A stretch of 5,050 nucleotides of DNA, from NCBI GenBank assembly GCA_025457985.1, contig JALOTI010000190.1:1-5050 (forward strand), written 5' to 3'. Below the pieces are notes generated by a model that was not told the DNA's origin, made no database searches, and saw nothing but the letters and a program-made list of their open reading frames with translations. This document shows, one piece after another, positions 1 through 5,050 of this stretch (the first letter of the stretch is position 1; the number at the start of each line of letters is the position of its first letter). Position numbers and translations under genes: made by a program. The DNA comes from Leptospira sp. GTDB lineage: Bacteria; Spirochaetota; Leptospiria; Leptospirales; Leptospiraceae.

Positions 1-1477
1 CTTTTTCTGATTCTTCTACCAGCGGATACACAATATAACATTGTATACCTGAGCTTACATATTTCCGAATGGAATTGTATACACCCGTTCTTCGCTCCTC
101 TTTATACCAACGAGTATCTATAACTTTTCTTCCTTTAGGTTTAGATTTTATGATAATTTGAGTGAGATCTCCATATAGAGTGAGACAAAGTGTTCGAGGT
201 ATGGGTGTTGCAGTCATGGCTAGAATATCTGGATTTTTACCTTTTGAACGGATTGTTTCCCTTTGTTCTACGCCAAACTTATGTTGTTCGTCGATAATAA
301 CCAAACCTAGATCGGAAAATAAAATATCTGATTCCAATAAAGAATGGGTCCCAATTATCAGATTGGATTCTCCGTTTTTAATTCTTTGGATTTTTTCTGC
401 TCGAATCTTTTTATTTTCACCGCCAAGTAATAGTTCTATACCAAGGAATGGCATGTTTCCCAAGAATTTATAGATACTTTCGTAATGTTGTCGTGCTAAT
501 ATTTCGGTTGGAGCAAGATAACATACTTGAATTTGGTTCTCTACATAATGGAGAGCGATGAGTAAAGATGTGATCGTCTTTCCTGAACCAACATCACCTT
601 GCAGTAAAAATGCGGCAGGTGCATCCGATTTAGTTTCCTTTAATACCAGTTCGACAGCAGACTTTTGATCCTCTGTGAGCTCAAAAGGAAGATTTTTTTC
701 TAAATTAGTACGCATCTTGGAATTAGGGAGTGGCCAAAGGATCCGTTTGATCTTTTGTCGTTCCGCTTGTTTGTAAAGGAGTAGCCTTTGGAAAAAATAA
801 AACTCTTCATAGGCAAGTCTCTTCTTTGCGATAGCTACAGAATCTATAGATTCAGGAAAGTGAATTTGGTGGATCGCATCATTTCGACTTAACAAAGATC
901 GTTTTTTTATATATTTTTTGGGAAGATTTTCTTCTACTTCACCTAACTCAAGTATTTGATGGATATATTTGCGAAAACCCTTTGAATCAAATCCTTCTTC
1001 TTTTAGCTCTTCCGTAGACGGGTAAAGAGGTATTATCCTTCCCGCATGGAGAGAGTCTTCTGCATCTTGGCTATCACTTAAAAATTCATATTCAGGGTGA
1101 ACGATTTGGTATCCTTTAAAGTAATCTAACTTTCCAGAGATTACTAGTTTTTTATCAATTGAAAAAAGTTTATGGAAAAATTGAACACCTCTAAAAAAAA
1201 CTAAATTGATACGCTCATTATTGTTTGTTTTAAATCCAACGATAAGTCGAGATTTTTTACCATGGACTATGTAACTATCAGAAATACTACCTAATAAGGT
1301 AACCGTATCACCTTGTTTGAGTATAATATCTTTTGTAAAATTCCGATCCAGATACCTTCGTGGATAATACGTTAATAAATCGTAATATGTTGAGATTCCA
1401 TGATTGCTAAGAACTTCGAGTTTTTTAGGACCAATTCCTTTTAGGCCCTTAAGTTGTGAGTCTAAATCAAGAGGCAT
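1..1477 (-). CDS. recG: ATP-dependent DNA helicase RecG, N-terminal 492 residues (3' end beyond the window)
   Basis: RecG is a double-stranded DNA translocase that regresses stalled replication forks and processes branched recombination intermediates such as Holliday junctions and R-loops. Seen here, in order: an N-terminal helix-hairpin-helix-like stretch (about residues 9-28, LKGLKGIGPKK) followed by YYPRRYLDR; a beta-rich segment (about 53-135) that fits the OB-fold wedge domain; a Q-motif-like LPFELTEDQ (263-271); Walker A GDVGSGKT (294-301); motif Ia LAPTEILARQH (321-331); motif II DEQHKFG (396-402, at 272-292); motif III TATPIPRT (422-429); and the start of the second helicase lobe, VYPLVEESE, just before the left edge. 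The family is usually about 690 residues, so roughly 200 are missing, including motifs V and VI. The frame is open to base 1 and no frameshift is seen. The ATG at 1477 is favoured by the family-like N-terminus and an AGGA 9 bases upstream. It starts 2 bases after the zinc-ribbon gene and is probably the last or a late gene of the leftward operon. Confidence 0.97.
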   Translation of the reverse strand, partial: MPLDLDSQLKGLKGIGPKKLEVLSNHGISTYYDLLTYYPRRYLDRNFTKDIILKQGDTVTLLGSISDSYIVHGKKSRLIVGFKTNNNERINLVFFRGVQFFHKLFSIDKKLVISGKLDYFKGYQIVHPEYEFLSDSQDAEDSLHAGRIIPLYPSTEELKEEGFDSKGFRKYIHQILELGEVEENLPKKYIKKRSLLSRNDAIHQIHFPESIDSVAIAKKRLAYEEFYFFQRLLLYKQAERQKIKRILWPLPNSKMRTNLEKNLPFELTEDQKSAVELVLKETKSDAPAAFLLQGDVGSGKTITSLLIALHYVENQIQVCYLAPTEILARQHYESIYKFLGNMPFLGIELLLGGENKKIRAEKIQRIKNGESNLIIGTHSLLESDILFSDLGLVIIDEQHKFGVEQRETIRSKGKNPDILAMTATPIPRTLCLTLYGDLTQIIIKSKPKGRKVIDTRWYKEERRTGVYNSIRKYVSSGIQCYIVYPLVEESEK

Positions 1478-1479
1478 TT

Positions 1480-1854
1480 TTATAAATCCTTTTGGGCCTC
1501 GGGAGGTCCAAGAGATTCATAGGGATTAGTAGATGTGATCAGGTAACAATACTTACAGCCATAGATCTGAGCTTGTTTTTTACCTTCCGAGTTTGTATAA
1601 GTGGAAATCGCTGCATATAAAAATTCATCTTTCCTTAGAACAGTTCCACAAACAGGACATAGGCGGAGTTTGGGAAGATTAGGATCCCAATCCTTTCCGT
1701 ATTGTTTTCTTGGATCTCCATGCCTAAGGTCATTTTCCCTTTTTTCTCGTTCTTTTTCTTTTTTATTTACGGATTTGTTGTCAACGGCAGACAGGGCATA
1801 CAAAAAAAATGCAATAGTAAATAAGGCACCACAAATTGTAACAAAAGTTACCAT
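1480..1854 (-). CDS. Small membrane-anchored protein with a four-cysteine zinc-ribbon pattern
   Basis: I do not recognise a named family. The 124-residue product starts with a hydrophobic stretch (about residues 2-22, TFVTICGALFTIAFFLYALS) fitting one transmembrane helix or an uncleaved signal anchor. A very charged Lys/Glu/Arg linker (about 27-50) with coiled-coil-like composition follows. The C-terminal part has CPVCG (Cys66, Cys69) and GCKYC (Cys100, Cys103), a two-knuckle C-x2-C...C-x2-C arrangement typical of zinc ribbons. The positive charge after the helix suggests the ribbon faces the cytoplasm. No enzyme motif is visible. The start ATG lies 1 base after the metallophosphoesterase stop, and the stop is 2 bases before recG, so it is almost certainly co-transcribed with both. 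Zinc binding and topology are inferences; a role in DNA repair is not shown. It is a real gene rather than a chance frame because it fills the gap between two recognised genes exactly, with a GGAA upstream. Confidence 0.85.
   Translation of the reverse strand: MVTFVTICGALFTIAFFLYALSAVDNKSVNKKEKEREKRENDLRHGDPRKQYGKDWDPNLPKLRLCPVCGTVLRKDEFLYAAISTYTNSEGKKQAQIYGCKYCYLITSTNPYESLGPPEAQKDL
1487..1490 (-). promoter_or_regulatory. Shine-Dalgarno site for recG
   Basis: On the minus strand AAGGAT precedes the recG ATG, with AGGA at 1490-1487 and 9 bases of spacing. It lies inside the last codons of the upstream zinc-ribbon gene, so ribosomes finishing that gene could reinitiate on recG. This is seen in the sequence; coupling is inferred. 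Confidence 0.6.
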
Positions 1855-1855
1855 A

Positions 1856-2860
1856 CTAATTTCCGCGAATATAGTCTTCGGAGCTAACGGATGTAATAGG
1901 GTTTTGACGAATCAATTTTAATTGTCTTTCGGAGCAATCAACTTCGATAAGTGTAGTGATCTCTCCTTCCTTCAATTGACAGAGATTGGATTGAACAACT
2001 TTTTTTCCATCAAAGAAAACTTCGGAAAAGAATCCACCCTCTTGAAATCCATAAACAGAATCGACAGCGCCAAAATTGGAAGGATTGATAAATACAGTTT
2101 CGCGCGTTTTTTTAATCCCTTGGTCTTCATGGACATGGCCTGAGAGGACGAGGCTTGGATTTTCATCGTCTAAAAACCGACGGATTCCTTGGCTTCCACA
2201 ATTACCGACACCGGGAATTTTATCGAAATAACCATAAGCAGGATTATGGATCCAGCAGATGTCTGGTAACTCTTCCCGAAAAAAATCTTCTGGTTCACTA
2301 TAGTTTTGCCCATTTTTTGTATATTCATGAAAAACAACTGTTAGTTTTTCTGGAATGCCAGATGTCCAAATAGGAGCACCACCGTAAGCAGATATCTTTA
2401 AATTTTGAAATTCAATACTTTTACGATGCATATCTCTTTCGTAAAGTTCAGTATATTGAAGATCCAAATCATAATTTCCCGGTAAACAATATACAGGTGA
2501 CTTTGCATACTTTTGAATCAACTTTTCAATGATTTCGTATTTTTCTTTCATTGTTTTAGCAGCGAGTTTGTACAAGTCTCTGTATTTATGCGATTTTTCT
2601 ACAATGCCCTGTGAATATTTTTCAGGAAAACGGATTGCAAGTGTTGTAAAGTCAAAGGGAGTCGAATCATCCTTTCGTTCATTTAAAAGGTAATACAATT
2701 CTTCTTGAACTCCGCAGAAGTCTATAATTCGATCATAGGAAAAAAAAGCTTTGTAGATGATATCGCCAGAAAAAAAATAAAGATCAGCATCAGTTTCTTG
2801 TAAGATTTTTTTGAGTCCATGAAGCCCATCGTGGATATCTGTTAAATAAATGAGTTTCAT
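1856..2860 (-). CDS. Calcineurin-like metallophosphoesterase, variant GNYD motif
   Basis: A 334-residue protein of the calcineurin-like phosphoesterase superfamily, whose members hydrolyse phosphomono- or phosphodiesters with two metal ions. The metal-binding motifs are present in order: DIH (Asp8, His10), SGD (Asp33), GNYD (Asn129, Asp131), WIHNP (His205), and SGHVH (His242, His244). Motif III is usually GNHD/E; here Tyr130 replaces the histidine that often acts as general acid. Some phosphodiesterase branches (YfcE-like, GNCD) also lack it, so activity is plausible. Motifs II and III are about 95 residues apart, well above usual, and the intervening region (about 40-120) is rich in charged and aromatic residues and probably helical. 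There is no signal peptide, so it is likely cytoplasmic. The substrate cannot be told from sequence; a protein, nucleotide or lipid-head-group phosphoester are all possible. It starts 6 bases after the 226-aa gene, with AGGA overlapping that gene's stop, and ends 1 base before the zinc-ribbon gene. Confidence 0.93.
   Translation of the reverse strand: MKLIYLTDIHDGLHGLKKILQETDADLYFFSGDIIYKAFFSYDRIIDFCGVQEELYYLLNERKDDSTPFDFTTLAIRFPEKYSQGIVEKSHKYRDLYKLAAKTMKEKYEIIEKLIQKYAKSPVYCLPGNYDLDLQYTELYERDMHRKSIEFQNLKISAYGGAPIWTSGIPEKLTVVFHEYTKNGQNYSEPEDFFREELPDICWIHNPAYGYFDKIPGVGNCGSQGIRRFLDDENPSLVLSGHVHEDQGIKKTRETVFINPSNFGAVDSVYGFQEGGFFSEVFFDGKKVVQSNLCQLKEGEITTLIEVDCSERQLKLIRQNPITSVSSEDYIRGN
1861..1864 (-). 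promoter_or_regulatory. Weak Shine-Dalgarno site for the zinc-ribbon gene
   Basis: On the minus strand CGGAAA lies in the last codons of the metallophosphoesterase gene, with GGAA at 1864-1861, 6 bases from the ATG at 1854. It supports that start and suggests coupled translation. It is only a partial match to the anti-Shine-Dalgarno sequence. Confidence 0.45.
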
Positions 2861-2864
2861 AAAT

Positions 2865-2868
2865 TCCT
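2865..2868 (-). promoter_or_regulatory. Shine-Dalgarno site for the metallophosphoesterase, overlapping the upstream stop codon
   Basis: On the minus strand TAGGAATTT precedes the ATG at 2860. AGGA is at 2868-2865 and shares bases with the TAG stop of the 226-aa gene (2869-2867). This arrangement fixes the start and favours termination-reinitiation coupling between the two genes. The spacing from AGGA to ATG is short, at 4 bases. Confidence 0.55.
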
Positions 2869-3547
2869 AATTTTTATCCCACAAAAGCATAGTAACATCT
2901 CGATCCTCTTCGATAAAATCGATTTTTACATATTCTGGTCCAAAAAAATCGACAAGAGGTTTGAGGATTGTTGATGAGCGAACAAAGATATAAATTTCTT
3001 TATTATCACCCACAACATATTGGATTTCAATTTTTCCTGCGATCGAGGGAACTTGATCCAAAAAGAAATTGAGATTGAATAGAATTTCCCACTGGAGTCC
3101 AGTTAGTGAGAGTAGGTGGGGGGCATTTTTAATAATAGAAGTTAGAACTTTCTTTTTATGAAAGGGTTCCACTTTGCTAAACCACCAAATGAAATCAAAC
3201 TTTCGTTCTTTGATATCCCATACCCGATAACCAATGATTTTTAAATGCGCCTTATTGTCTTTTACGGAAACGGGTCTTAGGCGAACACGATAATTGATTC
3301 GTTTAATTTTTAATACACGCGTAATCCAAAGCCAATCCATCCGATAGACCCCGCGTAAGATAATCTCTCCTTTCGAAGAAGTGATTTCTAAGGATTCTAA
3401 GTCGGGGTCTTTTTCAATAATTTCTTTCTGAATAACAGCTTTGAGGTTACTCAGGATAAGGGTTACCTTATAATTGCTCTTAGGAACCACCTTAGGCGCC
3501 AAAAAGAGGTTGAATGGGTTGAAACGGAAGAGATCCGTCAAAAGCAT
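2867..3547 (-). CDS. Hypothetical protein, 226 aa, first gene of the leftward operon
   Basis: I do not recognise a family. The protein is rich in aromatic, aliphatic and basic residues. There is a Phe-rich N-terminus (about 6-18, [13 protein letters not shown]) without a proper signal peptide. A run of alternating polar and hydrophobic residues (about 50-110, for example [15 protein letters not shown] and [10 protein letters not shown]) suggests several beta-strands. An aromatic patch follows (FDFIWWF, 117-123), then a helical middle (about 130-165), and another strand-rich end (172-225, for example KIEIQYVV and EIYIFVR). No cysteine pair, nucleotide-binding loop or catalytic motif is visible. 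The pattern could fit a lipid- or ligand-binding beta-fold, but that is a guess. The ATG at 3547 is the first possible start after an in-frame TAA two codons upstream; no clear Shine-Dalgarno precedes it. Its stop is 6 bases before the metallophosphoesterase start and overlaps that gene's ribosome site, which supports it as a genuine, co-transcribed gene. Confidence 0.85.
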   Translation of the reverse strand: MLLTDLFRFNPFNLFLAPKVVPKSNYKVTLILSNLKAVIQKEIIEKDPDLESLEITSSKGEIILRGVYRMDWLWITRVLKIKRINYRVRLRPVSVKDNKAHLKIIGYRVWDIKERKFDFIWWFSKVEPFHKKKVLTSIIKNAPHLLSLTGLQWEILFNLNFFLDQVPSIAGKIEIQYVVGDNKEIYIFVRSSTILKPLVDFFGPEYVKIDFIEEDRDVTMLLWDKN

Positions 3548-3604
3548 ATATTAAAATTATTTTCTATTGCCTTTTTGGAAAGCAGATTTAAAATACGGAT
3601 CGAA
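3548..3604. promoter_or_regulatory. Divergent intergenic region, presumed promoters for the leftward operon and gpsA
   Basis: These 57 AT-rich bases separate the two divergent starts, so if both units begin here the promoters must overlap. On the plus strand TTGCCT (3567-3572) and TAAAAT (3589-3594), 16 bases apart, form a candidate sigma-70-type pair. It would give a very short leader, because gpsA starts at 3605. On the minus strand AT-rich boxes such as AATAAT and TAATAT occur just before the ATG at 3547, without a convincing -35 partner. I see no clear operator palindrome. Either transcript could also start inside the opposite gene. The individual boxes are tentative. Confidence 0.35.
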
Positions 3605-4606
3605 ATGAAGATCGGTATCATTGGCGCGGGAAGTTTTGGCACTGCACTAGGCAGTATTTTGGCTGATAAGGGATATAATGTCACCCTTTGGACAAGGAGT
3701 AGTGAACAGGCACGTTCCATCAACGAAAATCATATCAATAACAAACATATGCCTGATCTCGTATTACCGGATAAACTTTCGGCAAATACAAATCTGATAG
3801 AGGTAGTTAGCGATAAGGATATGTTGGTCTCGGCACCCCCTTCCCACGCTCTTTCCGGCATTTTAAAAGAAATCAAAGACCACATTCCCGCAAAGATCCC
3901 AATTGTGTCCGCATCCAAAGGAATTGAAAACGAATCCCTTCGACTCGTCTCTGAGATTTTTGAATCCGAGTTACCTGGACAATTTCACTCGCAACTATCG
4001 TATCTCTCTGGACCTAGTTTTGCAAAAGAAATGGTCAAACGGGTTCCCACAATCGTTTCTATCGCTTCCAAAAACGAGGCAACCGCCAAACGGGTACAAG
4101 AGATCTTTAGTTTTACTTACTTCCGAACATACTGGACTCCAGATGTTGTGGGAGTGGAAGTAGGTGGAGCCTTAAAAAACGTCATCGCGATTGCAGCCGG
4201 TGTTGCAGATGGTTTGGGGTTTGGCCAAAACACGAGGGCCGCTCTTATTACAAGAGGCCTCAATGAAATCACTCGAATGGGTTTGAAAATGGGTGCTGAT
4301 CCCATGACCTTTCTTGGTCCCTCGGGAATGGGGGATTTGGTGCTTACATGTTGTGGGGAAGCATCACGAAATAGAACTGTGGGCTTTCGTTTGGGCAAAG
4401 GCGAAAAACTGAAAGATATCCTGGCATCCATGAATGAAGTAGCCGAAGGAGTTAAAACCACCCAGTCTGCAAAAAATCTCAGCGACAAACTTGGCGTCGA
4501 ACTTGCAATTACAAACGAAGTATATCGCATGTTATATGAAGACAAAGATCCAAAAGAGGTAGTTAAGGCTCTGATGAGTCGTGATTTAAAACGGGAAGGG
4601 GTGTGA
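3605..4606 (+). CDS. gpsA: Glycerol-3-phosphate dehydrogenase [NAD(P)+], GpsA
   Basis: This cytoplasmic enzyme reduces dihydroxyacetone phosphate to sn-glycerol 3-phosphate with NAD(P)H, supplying the backbone for phospholipids. The 333-residue length matches the family (E. coli about 339). Seen: an N-terminal Rossmann fold with [14 protein letters not shown] (GxGxxG at residues 7-12); SAPPSHAL (76-83); SASKGIE (102-108); LSGPSFAKE (134-142); the substrate-domain signature [14 protein letters not shown] (186-199) with the probable catalytic Lys191; [11 protein letters not shown] (209-219); GPSGMGDL (238-245); SRNRTVG (254-260); and EVAEGVKT (278-285). Nothing is missing. The frame extends upstream to a TTG at 3575, but the family begins directly at the glycine-rich strand. 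The ATG at 3605 is therefore the better start, with a weak GGAT at 3597-3600. It looks richer in G+C than the leftward genes. It stands alone between a divergent operon and a convergent gene, so it is probably monocistronic. Confidence 0.98.
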   Translation: MKIGIIGAGSFGTALGSILADKGYNVTLWTRSSEQARSINENHINNKHMPDLVLPDKLSANTNLIEVVSDKDMLVSAPPSHALSGILKEIKDHIPAKIPIVSASKGIENESLRLVSEIFESELPGQFHSQLSYLSGPSFAKEMVKRVPTIVSIASKNEATAKRVQEIFSFTYFRTYWTPDVVGVEVGGALKNVIAIAAGVADGLGFGQNTRAALITRGLNEITRMGLKMGADPMTFLGPSGMGDLVLTCCGEASRNRTVGFRLGKGEKLKDILASMNEVAEGVKTTQSAKNLSDKLGVELAITNEVYRMLYEDKDPKEVVKALMSRDLKREGV

Positions 4607-4694
4607 GGAAGAACTTGCCACAATTCTTCTTATTAAAACACCATCTGAAAATTTTGAATTGGAGCAAATGTAAATCGAAAGTTTACCAATGAAT
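4607..4694. other. Convergent intergenic region between gpsA and the alpha/beta hydrolase gene
   Basis: These 88 AT-rich bases contain no gene I can support. There are short inverted repeats: GAAGAA (4608-4613) with TTCTTC (4624-4629), GTAAA (4670-4674) with TTTAC (4682-4686), and ATTGG (4658-4662) with CCAAT (4686-4690). None is followed closely by a T-run except the palindrome at its right end, listed separately. The region probably serves transcription termination from both sides. Confidence 0.5.
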
Positions 4695-4716
4695 TTAATT
4701 CAGTAGTTTTTTCTTT
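4690..4716 (+). terminator. Weak candidate intrinsic terminator of gpsA
   Basis: The palindrome TGAATTTAATTCA (4690-4702) can form a short AU-rich hairpin, and after four bases the run TTTTTTCTTT (4707-4716) follows on the plus strand. An outer CTGAA (4645-4649) with TTCAG (4699-4703) could enlarge the structure. The stem is short and has little G+C, so efficiency is doubtful. The site overlaps the last codons of the convergent hydrolase gene. Confidence 0.3.
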
Positions 4717-5050
4717 AAATCCATTTTGATCAGATTCCATACAGACAAAAAAGAGGAAGAGAAAAAATGATCTGGAGCACTCTCAATTTGGGTTAAACTC
4801 CAATTCTGTTTTTCTGCAAATTCTTTAGTCGTTTCCATCGGGAACCAATGGTCTTCATTCGGAAGGAACACATGGTAATTTGTTCTTTTTTGAAGATCCT
4901 TTTCAGTGATCGAAAAACCTGGCAAAAATAGATTCCTTAGAAAACTTGCGAGTGACTCGACTTGGATTCGTTTGTTGGCAATGGGAAAGTCTAGCTCTTC
5001 AATTTCTCCCGAACTAAGCCAAGAAGGTGTACGTAAAACATTTTGAATCA
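4695..5050 (-). CDS. Probable alpha/beta hydrolase, C-terminal 117 residues (5' end beyond the window)
   Basis: The frame is open from the right edge to a TAA at 4695-4697, so only the C-terminal part of the protein is seen. The fragment contains YHVFLPNEDHWFP (D at about fragment residue 66, bases 4853-4851), followed by a helix with TTKEFAEKQNW and then ESAPDHFF (His at residue 94, bases 4769-4767). This is the usual end of an alpha/beta hydrolase: a strand ending in the catalytic acid, then a helix, then a short strand and the catalytic histidine. The nucleophile elbow would lie outside the window, so substrate and subclass cannot be judged; esterase, lipase or a non-catalytic relative are possible. 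A TTG at 4925 could be misread as the start, but coding continues upstream of it without a stop. The gene converges on gpsA with an 88-base gap. Confidence 0.75.
   Translation of the reverse strand, partial: IQNVLRTPSWLSSGEIEELDFPIANKRIQVESLASFLRNLFLPGFSITEKDLQKRTNYHVFLPNEDHWFPMETTKEFAEKQNWSLTQIESAPDHFFSSSFLSVWNLIKMDLKKKLLN

Noticed and set aside
162..473. Plus-strand open frame of 103 codons
   Set aside because: It lies wholly opposite the helicase core of recG, where the minus strand encodes motifs II and III. The translation has no family features, so it is a shadow.
1601..1921. Plus-strand open frame of 106 codons
   Set aside because: It is antisense to the zinc-ribbon gene and the end of the metallophosphoesterase gene. 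The Ser/Phe-rich product mirrors the Lys/Glu-rich linker on the other strand.
3575..3604. TTG at 3575 as an upstream start for gpsA, adding 10 residues
   Set aside because: The family begins with the glycine-rich first strand at the ATG at 3605. The extra residues are unlike the family and have no ribosome site.
4117..4623. Minus-strand open frame of 168 codons opposite gpsA
   Set aside because: The plus strand encodes highly conserved GpsA motifs throughout. The opposite product is Pro/Ser/Arg-rich without features, as expected of a shadow frame.
4606..4631. Hairpin of AGGAAGAA with TTCTTCTT as a gpsA terminator
   Set aside because: The stem is AU-rich with a 10-base loop, and neither strand has a T-run directly after it.
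4695..4925. TTG at 4925 as the start of a separate 76-aa gene
   Set aside because: The same frame stays open to the right edge at 5050, and the 76 residues look like the C-terminal end of an alpha/beta hydrolase, so this is a truncated larger gene.

Overview
The window reads as chromosomal DNA of a spirochaete, most likely Leptospira and possibly a saprophytic-type species. The reasons are the closeness of the GpsA protein to leptospiral GpsA as I remember it, the low G+C of most of the window, AT-rich coding with few intergenic gaps, and small lineage-type hypothetical genes between housekeeping genes. The genus is an inference from recall, not from a database search.

Layout. Positions 1-3547 carry a tightly packed leftward (minus-strand) gene block. 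In transcription order it holds a 226-aa protein of unknown function (3547-2867), a 334-aa calcineurin-like metallophosphoesterase (2860-1856), a 124-aa protein with one N-terminal membrane segment and a four-cysteine zinc-ribbon pattern (1854-1480), and the first 492 residues of the DNA helicase RecG (1477 to the left edge, truncated by the window). The gaps are 6, 1 and 2 bases. Shine-Dalgarno-like sequences sit inside the end of the preceding gene, so the four are very probably one operon with coupled translation. Because recG runs off the left edge, position 1-1477 is coding throughout.

A 57-base AT-rich gap (3548-3604) separates this block from the rightward gpsA gene (3605-4606), which encodes complete NAD(P)H-dependent glycerol-3-phosphate dehydrogenase. 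An 88-base convergent gap follows, with a weak candidate terminator that reaches into the next gene. From the right edge comes the C-terminal 117 residues of a minus-strand protein that looks like an alpha/beta hydrolase.

Function. GpsA makes sn-glycerol 3-phosphate for phospholipid synthesis, and RecG remodels stalled forks and branched recombination intermediates. The three genes upstream of recG have no evident pathway link to it beyond shared transcription. I see no mobile element, CRISPR array, tRNA, rRNA or riboswitch. I do not find convincing evidence of a new multi-gene system. The most unusual items are the uncharacterised genes co-directional with recG and the variant metallophosphoesterase.
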